Assembly: GCA_013076295.1 (NCBI GenBank)
Contig: RQOL01000658.1
Span: forward strand, 1,860,001 to 1,924,000
Length of the DNA: 64,000 nucleotides
Source: Sanderia malayensis
Lineage: Eukaryota; Cnidaria; Scyphozoa; Semaeostomeae; Pelagiidae
Reading direction: 5' to 3'
Shown here: positions 14,001-24,433 of the stretch, one piece after another
How positions within the stretch are numbered: position 1 is the first letter of the stretch
Layout: each line of letters opens with the position of its first letter
Program-made: the position numbers and the translations under genes
Notes under the pieces: model-generated
What the model saw: only the letters and a program-made list of their open reading frames with translations
What the model was told of the DNA's origin: nothing
Database searches by the model: none

Positions 14001-17000
14001 GAAAAAAGTTCGCAAGGCGAAGTTGAGAGAAGAAGGAAAAGAGCAAGACATCGATGAAGATGATGCAAAGGAAGAAGAGGATTATGTGAAGAAGGCAGCA
14101 ATGGCAGAGAATTGGCCTCTCAGAACAAAAATATCACAAATACTCAAGTTTTACGGTGTACCACACGGTGACCAAGAAGTAATAAGCAACGAGTACTTTG
14201 ATAGCAATTGCGATTATAAATCGTTTGCTACAATAATGCTTGATGCTAATTCACAGACAACTGGCGCATGTAAATCTGCTCCAACGAGCCAAAATGCAAA
14301 GCAGGTTCATCGAAGGCGACAGAGGCACGATATGAAACCGGCCAATTCCAGCAGAGATGGTGCAGAAAACCTGGGCAGCCAGGGCCATCAAAGCAAAGTT
14401 AGCATGAAGGAGATGGCTAATGCCCTTAATGATGTATGGGCCATGCTTAATACAGAAAGGAACATGCGTGAAGAAATGCAAAAGAAGATGGACAGTCTGC
14501 AGGAAACAATTTTAAAGGAAAGACAAGAACAGTTGGCACTTGAGAAACTCATTGACGAGAGAAACTTGACAATAAAAATCTCCAAAACTGGCTCGGAGAT
14601 TGAGGAGCCCAAAGATGAGATCAAGCATGAAGTTGCCACAGAGACAGATCAGAAACAACAATCTGATGGTAAAAAAGTCAAAGAAGAATATGTAGATAGT
14701 CCTGAAGACGTCAATGAAGGCATTGAATCCGAATTGGACGAGGATTATCAGGAACTAATTCAGGTGCAGAAAGAGCAAATGGAGATGTTTAAACAAATGA
14801 TGGAGAATAAGCAACAAATGCAGGTTGCGACTAACCAATCTGTCATAAAAAGGCTGGAACATGTTGAGAAGCAAATAACATCCATTGGCTTCCAGCAACA
14901 TCAACAACAGGAACAGCCAACAGAACATGAAGACAAGAGCGTGATCGAAGAGCAGAAGATAAAGATAATGGAGCTCAAAAACAAGCTGGAGCTTGCAAAT
15001 AAATGCCAGGAAGAGCTCCAGTGTACAATCCAGGAGAAAGAAAAAATGCTGCAAATGTGCGTTGATCAAAAGAAAAAAGATATGGAGCAATTGGTGGGCA
15101 AATCTGTTGGTGTGACTGAACTCGAAGCAGAGTTGGAAGAAGCACAAATGTCGATGCAACAAATGCAATCAATGATTGATAGTCAAAAGGATGATATTGC
15201 AAACCACATCGGTGTTGCTGAGGTGCTTGCACTGCAGGTGACACAATGTAAAGAAGAGAAGCAAATCATGGAAAACAAGTCGAGGGAAGAGCTTTCAATG
15301 AGAGAAAGAGCAATGAAGCTTTTCAGTGAACAGTTCTGTGATGTTGAGAAGGAGAACAACCGATTGAAGGAGCAACTGGACGATGTTGTTGATAACTTGG
15401 CCGACACCGTGTCCATGAACTCGATAGTGAAGGCAGATGGGGACCTCACTATCGAGGGATTGGACAAAATGCTGAAGGCTAAGGATCAACAAACCCAGCA
15501 GCTACAAAATCAGCTCCAGAACGTTCAGCATGAGTTGGCATCTGGCTCAACCGATGTGCAAGACTCTTTGCAAGACGGCGCCATTAGTGATGGAAGCACA
15601 AATCAAAGTACCACTCAAGGGGAAGAGTATGGTACAAATTGTGGTGAAGTCAGCGATATCAAGGAGAGAGAAATTGTACAGCAAGAGCTTACAGAGAGCC
15701 GATTTGTGAACGAAGAGTTGAGGAAAATAATGGATGAGGGCGAGGAGGAAAGCAGCGTCATGTTAAAAGGCATCTCCGAGCTGAGGAAATTGACCAAAGA
15801 ACTTGTATTTGAACTGGAAGAAGAAAGTTCAAAAAGAGCTGCTAATTCTGCAAGACCATGGAGTAGGTCAAGCAATGAGACGGAGGCAGGCGAACAGGAA
15901 AGCCATCAAAACAGGTCTGACATGTTGGAAACAAAAGAGCCCTGGCGTGAGTTTAATGACGCCAATGAAGAGTTCAAGGCAGTCATGTTTGCAAGCGAAG
16001 AGCTGCGCAGAATTATTCTTGACAAAGACAATGAAAATAGGTGGCAAGCAAGAGATGTTTCTGTACTCAAGAGAAGGATCGAGGAATTAGAAAACGGCCA
16101 GAGCCATGAAAGAAGAGAAACTGTGTGCAATGAAAGCTGCGACAAAGGAAATGTCGATGAAAGCACATTGCAAGATGTAGAACAAGAGTTCTATGACATG
16201 AAACACCTGAATGTCGAGGCCTTTGTCAAAGCGATAATAGATAAAGGCATCAAGATTGTCAAACAAGAAATGGAAAAGCAATCGGGCACCAAAACAGAAA
16301 GTTCTGACGAGGAAGGGGAGAATTTGGCATATTTCAACACAGCTAAAGATCAAGACTGTAGTAATGCCAATTGGCTTTCGAGCATTGTGAAGAAAATTCA
16401 CAATAGAGATGGGATTTATAAAAAACTGGAACAATGTAATTGCAAACAGATATTGCAATTGCGAAATTTTTTCAATTTTTTCACTTTTTTCACTTTTTTC
16501 ACTTACAAACAAATGTACAACCTGGAAGTATAATCTGGCATATATTCATATTTCGTTTTCCAATTGTATGATCATTCGCAAATTGGAATAAAAATTGTGT
16601 GGCATATTGAAAATTAGTTGTTGTGTTTGATTGGATGATAATCTAAAACAGCTGCGTACGGAGTTTCGTAATCAAACCGCATGTGTAAAGGAGCCTTTAA
16701 AGTCTAGGGTACCAGGGTACTAGGATCACGTGTATGTGGATGAACAGATAAAATAGCGACAGAAGTTGGTTCTTTCGTAATTACTTGACTCACCCACAGT
16801 AACGATTATACTAAGCATCGAGAGAAAAGTGGGAAACATTTGCAAGCCACGAGGCCCTTTACATGGGAAAACTGAGATTTGGGTAAAAATTAGATATGAC
16901 AACTGCTACTCATCTTTCTGCGCTAAAGATCTTGGTTGGGAAAAGTAGGAATATGTTTTTAATAACCTTGGATACTTTTTAACAACGCTGTTGATAGGGG

Positions 17001-18870
17001 ACAAGAATAACTAAATCCAAGTGTAAATCGCAATTAGTAAGCACGCTTCGCCGTCACGCAATACAAAGACTACAGGCATACCTACCTTATTGCTGCTTTA
17101 CCGCTTATCAAGCCAAGGTTTTCCAAAGTTGTCAATTTCAAAGCTTGAATGCCACTTATCTAAAACAAAGAGGTTAAAACTATCAAATACAATTGGCATG
17201 AAACAACATATACAATATGAAAGTAACTCCAATGCAAAATATGCGAAAAGTTGAGTAGCATTTTCTAGTCACTGTAAAAGAAAATTACTTGATGAGAAAC
17301 GTATCTCTTGAAAAAGATCAATGATGAAAGGATTTTCTCTCAAAATGCTTCGCTGATAAACACTCTTGTTTATGACATAATAAACCTATATTACCAGAGG
17401 CAAGCCTCTGAATAGCGGCCACCTTACCTGCAAGGGCAAGTGGTCATTATTGGGAAGTGGTCATTATTGGAGGAGGTTGGACGATACTATGGGAAAGCAT
17501 TTTGGAATTGAGGGTCAGGGGCTGTTATCGGAGGTGGCTGTTTATCAGAGATAGAGGTATTAAAGGTTTGAATGTATTATAAATTACTTACTTGTCTTTG
17601 CAAATAGATCACAACTGGAGTTTTATGAATAATTTTGCCTTGACAAGGACTAAAGAAGAAAGTTCAAAGCACAAAAATTAACCATATCCATTTTGAAGGT
17701 CTGTTGGTTCTATCAAAGACTTCTAAAGAGCAGAAAAAGTAAGAAAGGCGAACATGTACAGCACAAATCAATCATAAATCTTATAAAATTGTAAAATTAT
17801 AAAATAATTATTCACCTAGATGTGTCTTTGTCCCAATATTTCAATATATCATAGAGTGAGCACGCAGGATCAAAACTTTGTTGAAGACGGCCGCTAAATT
17901 CAGTTTGCAAGGCAACTTCAACTTGAGTTGCTGTAAAAAAAGTTTACTCGTTTGAAACTTAAAGTAAAAGCCTTTCAATATAATATAATATTAAATAGTA
18001 AAGAGTAGAAAAATCATCTATAGGGCTTTTTTCAGCCTCCTCACAAAATTTGTCTGTCTCTCTTAGTATTATTTCATCCCTGTATGCTAGTGGTTGTACC
18101 TTTACTATGTTAGTAAATTTACCCATGCAGCATTTTTATTCCCTTTTTCTCACCCATTGAAACTCAACTGCATGTTAAAAATCAGTAATACACAATAAAA
18201 CTTTTGAAAAGTATTTATTTAACCTTTTCTTGGTATATTTCTTTTTGTCATTTCCAGCTTTCCATTATTTGGAATATTTGCATGTGCAACTGTACTACTA
18301 ACATCAAGGACCTTCCTTTTATGCCTAAAAATGTCAGGATATAAAAACCAGTTAACACATGCTGATAGATACATCATATGCAAGCAATGATGAAAAAATG
18401 TATAAATTCTCAGTATTAGCAGCAATGCTGGAAACAGAGTAGCATGAAAAGGCCACAAAGTACAGAAATAAAAAAGACAGAAAAATCAAAGAAATTTGAC
18501 ATTGTTGAAAGGGGGCGTGTCCCCCTGTCCCAGCTCACTAAAAATTAGTATACTCACACTAAATCCACTTCTCTATCGTTATAGCCATGTTTTTGGCAAA
18601 CATCTTTCAGTACCTGAAAAATTAGTTAATTACAAGAATCTATGAATATATTTGATATAGATATACCCTCATTTTATCATCTAATCCGAATCTTAAGAAA
18701 CTTTACGAAGTCAGGTGGCAAATCTTACAGATAAGCGAAAGTAAAAATAGCTTTACAACACTGTAGCTTTGAAAAATACCTACCTTAAGTATGGTGGAAG
18801 TCGATGATACTTTCACTTTTTGCTTTCTCCCATTTAAACAGATAACCTCGACAGTTTTGTTGGAATTCAT
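2039..18870 (-). CDS. ASPSCR1: ASPSCR1/TUG-like UBX-domain tether, complete (531 aa, 18 exons)
   Basis: Minus-strand exons: 18784-18870, 18558-18613, 18224-18324, 17816-17930, 17592-17649, 17086-17159, 4601-4895, 4421-4488, 4133-4224, 3927-3999, 3648-3720, 3433-3499, 3257-3319, 3051-3103, 2875-2926, 2501-2582, 2175-2350 and 2039-2049. They total 1596 nt, all in phase. The N-terminal ubiquitin-like region (about residues 7-85) follows vertebrate TUG closely (VLKDVC, NIPNNGKLEM). A second UBL-like region (86-165), an acidic Ser/Thr linker (165-262), DEFFDVTVDELRK (about 318-330) and the UBX fold (about 364-442, IFPDKLALQGVFRP, TPPKSIL) follow. The end is KLPKWFMQGKK; human TUG ends in a similar KxPKW motif. 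Human TUG is about 553 aa. It tethers GLUT4 vesicles and binds p97/VCP. The intron after exon 11 (3648) uses a GC donor (GCAAGT). The sixth intron, about 12.2 kb, contains two genes on the other strand. Confidence 0.93.
2641..2867. repeat. AT-rich minisatellite in TUG intron
   Basis: About eight degenerate tandem copies of a roughly 27-bp unit (AAATAGTAAAAGGTGTCAAA and variants) fill the intron between TUG exons 2875-2926 and 2501-2582. They end just before the splice donor of exon 2875. No coding potential is seen. Confidence 0.75.
3775..3846 (-). tRNA. tRNA-Pro(AGG): tRNA-Pro (anticodon AGG)
   Basis: The reverse complement folds as a 72-nt tRNA. The acceptor stem GGCCTGT pairs with ACAGGCC. 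The anticodon stem-loop CTCGC-TTAGGGT-GCGAG carries AGG. The T arm contains GGTTCAACTCC. The D-arm/A-box region is TGGTCTAGTGG. No intron is present. It lies inside the TUG intron between exons 3927-3999 and 3648-3720, on the same strand as the host gene. Confidence 0.95.
5035..6165 (+). mobile_element. SINE-headed TTAGGG minisatellite element, copy A
   Basis: A composite repeat shared with 10694-11662 and 60208-61452. Its first part (from about 5035, GTTAAAATGAGTGCTGCTGTG) matches the start of the 60208 copy. A tRNA-like head follows (about 5208-5435), with an A-box-like TAGACTAGCGGTAAC near 5333 and a perfect B box GGTTCGAAACC near 5373. The tail holds six units of about 125-135 bp. Each combines TTAGGG/TTAGGA repeats, GCCGTAAAGGTGGGCG, a TGCGCAGT/ACTGCGCA dyad around a TATATAGGCT core, and a CRE-like TGACGTAA. 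It sits in the giant TUG intron, upstream of coiled-coil gene 1. No protein is encoded. Confidence 0.75.
6308..10542 (+). repeat. Segmental tandem duplication, copy 1
   Basis: This segment and 12396-16991 are near-identical along nearly their whole length, including the 5' flank, both introns, the coding region and the 3' flank past the poly(A) signal. Copy 1 lacks about 235 bp present upstream of copy 2 (between about 12470 and 12700) and the 102-bp exon duplication. Homology begins at CACTGCACTGCAGCAAAG and ends at AACAACGCTGT. A SINE/TTAGGG element lies upstream of each copy. Confidence 0.85.
6694..9958 (+). CDS. Long coiled-coil protein, nested gene copy 1 (about 922 aa)
   Basis: Exons 6694-6714, 7042-7371 and 7541-9958 are joined by GTAAGA...TTTTAG and GTTAGA...TTTCAG introns, both in phase 0. 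The ATG at 6694 follows a TATA-like GATATATAG about 65 bp upstream. A short basic N-terminus (KVKRVGLGAAKVKSLVSKF) is followed by acidic segments, a globular-looking stretch (WPLRTKISQILKFYG), an Arg-rich linker, then several hundred residues of Glu/Lys/Gln-rich coiled coil. I do not recognise the family. There is no signal peptide or membrane segment. The C-terminus stops 16 codons after the point where copy 2 reads on, because of one extra C near 9918. A poly(A) signal AATAAA lies near 10140. The gene lies antisense inside a TUG intron. That the second exon joins the third, rather than ending at its own stop near 7420, is inferred from the intron signals conserved in both copies. Confidence 0.75.
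9959..10693 (+). other. 3' flank of coiled-coil gene 1
   Basis: It holds the T-rich 3' UTR (repeats of TTTTTTCAC), an AATAAA near 10140 and about 400 bp shared with copy 2 up to 10542. A short unique stretch then leads into the next SINE/TTAGGG element. No further gene is seen. Confidence 0.5.
10694..11662 (+). mobile_element. SINE-headed TTAGGG minisatellite element, copy B
   Basis: The second copy of the composite repeat. It starts within the family (TTTTTCTTGTTAAG near 10694), so the first part seen in copies A and C is missing. The tRNA-like head runs from about 10806 to 11035, with a B box diverged to GGTTCAAAACC near 10975. About five tail units follow, with TTAGGG/TTAGGA tracts, the TGCGCAGT...ACTGCGCA dyad and TGACGTAA. 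It lies between the two duplicated genes. Confidence 0.72.
11663..13010. other. Spacer and 5' flank of coiled-coil gene 2
   Basis: About 730 bp not shared with copy 1 (11663-12395) carries no convincing ORF. From 12396 the sequence is homologous to the 5' flank of copy 1, with an extra ~235 bp inserted (about 12470-12700). A TATA-like GATATATAG lies near 12945, upstream of the ATG at 13011. Confidence 0.5.
13011..16533 (+). CDS. Long coiled-coil protein, nested gene copy 2 (about 998 aa)
   Basis: Exons 13011-13031, 13389-13820 and 13990-16533 have the same structure and splice sites as copy 1. Exon 2 is 102 nt (34 codons) longer through a tandem duplication of the segment around KKRIxxPLITSEEELIK. 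Exon 3 encodes the same acidic region, WPLRTKISQILKFYG stretch and long Glu/Lys/Gln-rich coiled coil. The reading frame continues past the point where copy 1 stops: WLSSIVKKIHNRDGIYKKL, then a Phe-rich tail that appears to be translated UTR-like T-rich sequence, ending at TAA 16531-16533. Family unrecognised. A poly(A) signal lies near 16586. It is antisense to the TUG host gene, and TUG exon 17086-17159 begins only about 550 bp past its stop. Confidence 0.75.
13232..13278. repeat. Perfect 47-nt inverted repeat (hairpin)
   Basis: GAGACAGTTTCAAATATTAT and its reverse complement flank a tiny centre, forming a perfect palindrome in intron 1 of coiled-coil gene 2. Copy 1 has only the left arm (about 6909-6932), so the right arm arose in copy 2 as an inverted duplication. 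Confidence 0.9.
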
Positions 18871-19152
18871 TGCGTTATATTTGCGCTGGTATGCTGATAA
18901 AAGCTCAATGCTTTTGCTTTGCTTCGCTTTGGATGAATATTCTTCTCACGGCCACCTAGACGAATATTCGTCTGGTTTTTGTGGCCATTTCTGGGCCTTG
19001 CCACGTCCTTGAATCGGAGGTTGTGTTGTGGTTTGAATATTGTGCCATGTTATGTTATATTAAATACGATGTACAACCTCTCTCGTAAGTCGTGAGTGCC
19101 TAAGGCCTTACACCAAGATATACAATTCAGTTATTAATTATCGACGAGGAAG
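18871..19152. promoter_or_regulatory. Shared head-to-head promoter region of TUG and SLC38A10-like genes
   Basis: Only 282 bp separate the inferred start codons of TUG (18870, minus) and the transporter (19153, plus). Both promoters and 5' UTRs must lie here or overlap the genes. No TATA box is obvious. The stretch is not coding in any frame that I can connect to a gene. A bidirectional promoter is inferred from the geometry alone. Confidence 0.55.
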
Positions 19153-22100
19153 ATGAACACTTGGGTTTTAAACTTTGCAAACTCCATTGTTGGAGTTGGT
19201 GTTTTGGCAATACCTTTCTGTTTTCATGTAGTGAGTATATATTCTTCACTATGAGACACCTTTATGTTGCAAGAAGCCATATTATTGATGTTTGGGAATA
19301 TATTTGGTAAATTACTTTAGATTGCATTGAGATATTACGATTCATGTTTCTTTCATTTATAATCAAGTGCGGAATATTTATTGCCACTTTGATGATTCTC
19401 GCAACTAACATCATAACAAGAAAAACTTGTGAATATCTACTTAAAGCTGGCCAGCTAACAAGAAAATCTGGATACGAATCTCTAGGTAACATTACCTTGA
19501 TTTGCTTTGTATTTTGTTATTTGTATAGTGCTATTATACCTTTAGGACTGAGCGGTTCAAGAAGATACCATGCATATGTATTAGCACTTCTTTATTTTTG
19601 TAGTGTTTTGCATAATATTTTGCTCTTATTTTTAGCTGATCATCTATTGGGACCAATAGGAAAGTTGATCACTGAACTTGGGTATGTTTCATTGACTTTT
19701 ATTAAATTGAATACTAGCTTTTTGGCAAGACTTTCTCTAAATATTGCTTTTAATGTGAAATTTGAAATTTAATGAAATTTAATTTATTTTCATTTAGAAT
19801 TATAGGTCTTCTTTTGGGAACATTGATATCATTTCAAGTTGTAATCGGGGATCTGTCTCCCGGTCTGTTTAATAGTTTCTTTGGATTTCCGGTAATTAAT
19901 ATTTCTCTTTTCATTCAATTTTCAATCAGCAAAATTAATGTCATTGAAGCATTAGTATCCTAATAATAGAAGAGTGTGTCACCAATCATGTACTTCGGGT
20001 TCAAAATAATTTCAACACATTTATTTTTAGGAAACATGGAGTTTAAGAATGTTACTGATGTGCATATCCAGCCTGGGTGTGATTCCACTGGCATTGATGA
20101 GAAATTTAAGCAGCTTGGCAAACATGAATGCATTATCAATGAGTTTCTATTGCATCTTCATTCTAGTTGTAAGGGAATTTTGTCTTTATCAATCTTCTTT
20201 TCATTAATTTTTATCTTATTTTCTTCATGGATATGTTTGCTTTTGTCTGTTCAGTGGTTATCCTGATAAAAATATAAGTTTATAATGTAATGAACAGAAG
20301 TGTTTATGATTGTAATGTTTCAAAAGATATTTTGACAAAGATACTCTTGTCGATGAAAGAATTATCTCTCAAGGTCATACTCATAAACACTCCTGTTTAT
20401 TTTCCCCATTTATAAAGGTTCAATTTAATTTCCTTCTTCCATAGGTATTTGTAATGTCTCTCAAGAATATTATTGCTGGTGATTGGGTATCTCAGGTTAA
20501 TTTTTGGAAACCAAGTGGTATATTTCATTGTCTACCTATTTTGTCCTTAGCATTTAGCTGTCAAACGTAAGTTCAAAAGATTAAGCCATACAATCATTTA
20601 CAACAATACATTTTTATTTTGTATTAGCATTTCTATCTTATTCTCTCATAATTGAAATTTCTTTCTTATTTCAGTCAGGTTTTTGTGATGTATGAAGCAA
20701 TTCCTGAGCCCTCAATCAAGGCAATGTCAAACATCATTGACAAAGCTATAAATCTCGTCACAGTTATGTATTTATCGGTAAGGATTTCATAGTCAATCAT
20801 AATCTCAATGTTTGAGGTGACCTTGCAAAATCTTTTATATACCATAAAAGCTTCATTAAGCCTGTGGGACATATTTAATTACAGAAGTTGAAAGGGGCTT
20901 AGTGGAGAGGGGTCTGCATTCAAACCTTACATCGAATGGGTGCATAATAAATCTTTTACAATAGCAAAGAACTTTATGTTGATTCTTGAAAAGAGACTTA
21001 ATTTTTCCTTTATCCCAACCAGTTCAAATTATTTTCATAGGTTGGTTTTTTTGGATATGTTGCATTTTATGAAGCTGGAGTGAGGGGTGATATTCTATCC
21101 AATTTTCCAAATGGAATTCTCTCAGATACAATAAAAGCAGGTTTCTGGGTCTCCATAATGATGAGTTTTCCACTTATTATATTCCCTGTTCGAATCGCCA
21201 TCCATTCGCTGCTATTTTCAAAAGACAAGGTATACTTTATTTCCATTTTACCATTATTTATACCATGCATCATTATCTTCAATTACCTTTCATCAGAGTC
21301 AATTAAGAATCTTCTAAAACAGTCAATATGAAATTCATTTCAGAGGGTTCACAGTGATGTAATTTCCTCAGCTGATGACTACATACCCCAGAATCGTTTT
21401 ACCATCATTACCTTTTTGTTAATCGCTGGTACACTGACTGTTGGCATTCTAATACCTCACAGTGAGTCAAATCTCATCTTATTTACCTTTTATCATTGCA
21501 CTGCACATGGAATCAATGTTTATCGTTTTGATACCGTAAATTTTCGAATAAGCTTGCCTCCTCTAAAAATGCCCTTATCTAAAAATTCATTTTTGCAAGC
21601 AAGGGCTTGTGGCCTCATTCGAAGAGTTACCATAGTACAGATGTACTTAGGTTCTCAGAACATGTCAGGTTGGCCGAGCGGTCTAAGGCGCCAGACTCAA
21701 GGTGATCCCTTCCTCTGAATCATGAGGATTCTGGTCCACGTATGTGGGCGTGGGTTCGAATCCCACACCTGACACATTTTTTTATTTTCTTGTTTTATTT
21801 TTGCCTGAACAATACAAATGAGGTTATCATTTATTCGGCAGATATATTTTAATTTAATCAACCACTCTATACACTGATTAAATGTTGAATTTTCTTTTTT
21901 TTAGTTGAAACAGTACTTTCAGTAACCGGTGCAGTTATTGGAACTTTCTTATGTTTTGTATTTCCTGCTGGACTTTATTTACTTGCGACAGATGAAAGCA
22001 CGAATGGAAAAGGACGAACTTTGGCCAAGGTAAAGATTAATTTATCTGGTACAACAGCTCGGATCTAGACATGAAAGCTTGGCCTTACCAAAATTATTTG

Positions 22101-22880
22101 TATTTATTATAGATAATATTTGTGATTGGATTAATGTGCATGGTGGCAAGCACGTTGGCAGTGCTTTCTGGTGGAAGTTCAGAAGCCCAGCACCAAGAAC
22201 ATCCAGGGCACGCAGCCATTATACCACCAACACCCAATCTTCCAAAAGATTTTATCAATAAACAGGGAGAAAAGTTAGAGCATAATGATGAGGCTAAGGA
22301 AAGAAAGGTTGACAATTTAATAGATAAAGGAGCTGGAAATGGTGAAGAGAATCAAGCAAAGGTAGCTGAAAATATCAAAATTGTAGCAACCACAAGAACC
22401 GCACGAGTGTTGACTGAAAAATTGGCTGAAGTGAAGGAGAAGAAAGCAGAAGCCAGAAAATTGCAGCAAGTTAATAATGAATCGAAGAATGAGGCTCAGG
22501 AAAATGCGAAAACCAAGCCAGAATCTGCAGCCCCGAGTTCAAATAGTGATCAAGCGAAGTCAGCTCCAAATGATGTCTCAAAAAATAAAGTGAAGGAAGA
22601 ATCTGAAAAGTCTATTTTGAGAGTAAAGAAGGATGAAGAATCCGACAAAGTGGATGCAGCTAAGCAAAAAGTAAAACAGGAAAAGATAACTAAGAAACAT
22701 GCAGAGCTTCAAGGCAATTTGATCGAAGACCAAGAAATAAAAAAGAATAATTTGACAACAAATGTAAATTTGCCAGCAGTGAAATTTTCTAACGATTCAA
22801 GAAGCGATATGAAAGCTGAACAAAAATTGGAACGTGAGCAAACTAAAAATGATATAAAAAATCCCAGAAGGGAAATTTAA
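19153..22880 (+). CDS. SLC38A10: SLC38A10-like amino acid transporter (632 aa, 11 exons)
   Basis: Exons: 19153-19230, 19368-19485, 19636-19681, 19798-19891, 20031-20168, 20445-20566, 20675-20777, 21041-21229, 21344-21461, 21905-22029 and 22113-22880 (1899 nt, phases consistent). The first 395 residues are an 11-TM amino acid/auxin permease (AAAP) domain. The first helix reads NSIVGVGVLAIPFCF, as in SLC38 proteins; later matches to SLC38A10 are FQVVIGDL, FGYVAFYEA and TVGILIP. Residues from about 400 to 632 form a Lys/Glu/Ala-rich hydrophilic tail. A long cytoplasmic tail is typical of SLC38A10, although the human tail is far longer. The family moves neutral amino acids (glutamine, glutamate, alanine) with sodium. 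An AATAAA near 23001 may serve as the poly(A) signal. A tRNA-Leu lies in the intron before exon 21905. Confidence 0.9.
21664..21774 (+). tRNA. tRNA-Leu(CAA): tRNA-Leu (anticodon CAA), intron-containing
   Basis: The acceptor stem GTCAGGT pairs with ACCTGAC, followed by discriminator A. The D arm contains TGGCCGAGCGGTCTAAGG. The anticodon stem CCAGA pairs with TCTGG around loop CTCAAG, giving CAA. An intron of about 27 nt follows the position after the anticodon, as is usual for this tRNA. The variable arm (TCCACGTATGTGGGCG) and T arm (GGGTTCGAATCCC) are intact. It lies in intron 9 of the SLC38A10-like gene, same strand. Confidence 0.95.
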
Positions 22881-24433
22881 ATGGGCAATAGTTTATGAAA
22901 ATACCATGTATCAACAGATTAGGTAGTCTAATAGAATTTGGTAAATCAAGTAGCATTAATTATGGTAAATTATGGTTGCGTTCTTGTGTGTGCGACAGAA
23001 ATAAATGTTTTTAATTTTCCTATTAGCAAGAAAGCTTTAAAACCCAAACTCGTTTGTTTTTGGAAAACTTGTTTGCATATTTAAATCAGGGTATTATGTA
23101 AGTGAATATGATTTATTCCAAATCTTAGATTAAATATTCATAAATCTTAGATTAGATATATTCATTTATACCTGTACCTGAAGAACTATCTTCTTTTGTT
23201 TTTTTTATATCCCCTTGTATCTTTAATTTGATCTTGAATAAGGATCTTGCTTTCACACTGAAGCATTTTATCACTTAGATTCATGCTAATTCCAATTTTA
23301 AATTAAATTTGCAATGTTTTAAAGTTAAGATATTGCAGATAAAAAATAGATTTTGTGGTCTATTTTCTCATCTACTGATTGCGTGTGCTCGCATGGAAAA
23401 CGGGGCATGGATTCGCGCGTAAAAGCAACACTCGATCCCAGACTTCAAGAGCCTGCATTTTGCATTGTCACTTTCTAAGCATGCAAGAAAAAATAGACAT
23501 TAATTCCAAAATATACTGCTAAACACATAAGCACATGAAATTTGGTTGTAAATATACACTAAAATATGAGACAAGAACAAAACAATATTTGAAGGAAAGA
23601 GGTAAGGGAGAAATATCTCAAAATTTAACTTTGGATGGCTAAATTTGTTAACCTAAGTCTATTGGAGAGCCATCACGACCTCGAACAACTACGCCCCTCA
23701 ATTTTATTAACCATGCAATTCTCAACACCCCTGCAGCTTTCAATGTCATTGGACACTGATATGAACCATAGAATGTCCATACAATACCCCACACAACCCA
23801 CATTTTCTCTCCACGAATACTATTCAACCAACAGTTTTTCTGATACAAATACGGGGAACAGAACCAATAAAAACCAAACACAAACTAAACTAATCATAGA
23901 TACTTGTGTTAACCTAAGATCCAAAAGTATAAAATCGCAATTATATATATTTATATTTTGTATAGTTGTATGGTACATGTAATAAGTTGTGTTTTTAATC
24001 GAATTTTAAGACAATGCTGAAAAATCCAATTTTCCTATTTACAAGAACTGTCACTGTGAACTGCATTTGCTCTGATAAAGGCCGTCGGCTGATATTGAAT
24101 TCGAGGCGGTTATTATTAGAGCGTCTATCGAATAATCTGGTATTAGTGGTTAGATGACGATATGTAATATCAGGGACTCACCCGCTGTGAAATGCCGGGT
24201 TATAAATTAGTTCATCAGAATGAAGCATGGAACAGTCTGGGTTCGAGCTTATAATCATCTTGTCGTCTCCTAGTATTGAACCAATAGGAGTGCAACCATA
24301 CACGCTGATTAAGTTATGCACGGTCGCTGTCATTCGGGATGATACAATGTATACCATGTTGATGTTGGTGTTCAGACTCCACATCTGCGAGTTCGAAGCT
24401 TGGACAATTGCTGTCAGCCCCCCGGCTGGTTTA
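22881..24433. other. Convergent 3' flanks of the transporter and SMURF genes
   Basis: This contains the 3' UTR of the transporter (AATAAA near 23001) and presumably the 3' UTR of the minus-strand SMURF gene. Overlapping reading frames at about 23635-23980 on both strands have no recognisable domain or splice partner, and I do not call them genes. Confidence 0.5.

Larger units (their letters stand above)
12396..16991 (+). repeat. Segmental tandem duplication, copy 2
   Basis: Partner of 6308-10542. It differs by a ~235-bp extra stretch upstream, an inverted duplication in intron 1 (13232-13278), a 102-bp tandem duplication in exon 2 and scattered point changes. The 3' boundary falls about 100 bp before TUG exon 17086-17159. 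Confidence 0.85.

Noticed and set aside
16470..16533. Phe-rich C-terminus of coiled-coil protein 2 as a functional domain
   Set aside because: It is encoded by the TTTTTTCAC repeats that form the 3' UTR in copy 1, so it is more likely readthrough into UTR-like sequence.
23635..23982. Gene between the transporter and SMURF
   Set aside because: Both strands are open over the same stretch, composition is ordinary AT-rich flank, and no domain or splice partner is visible.
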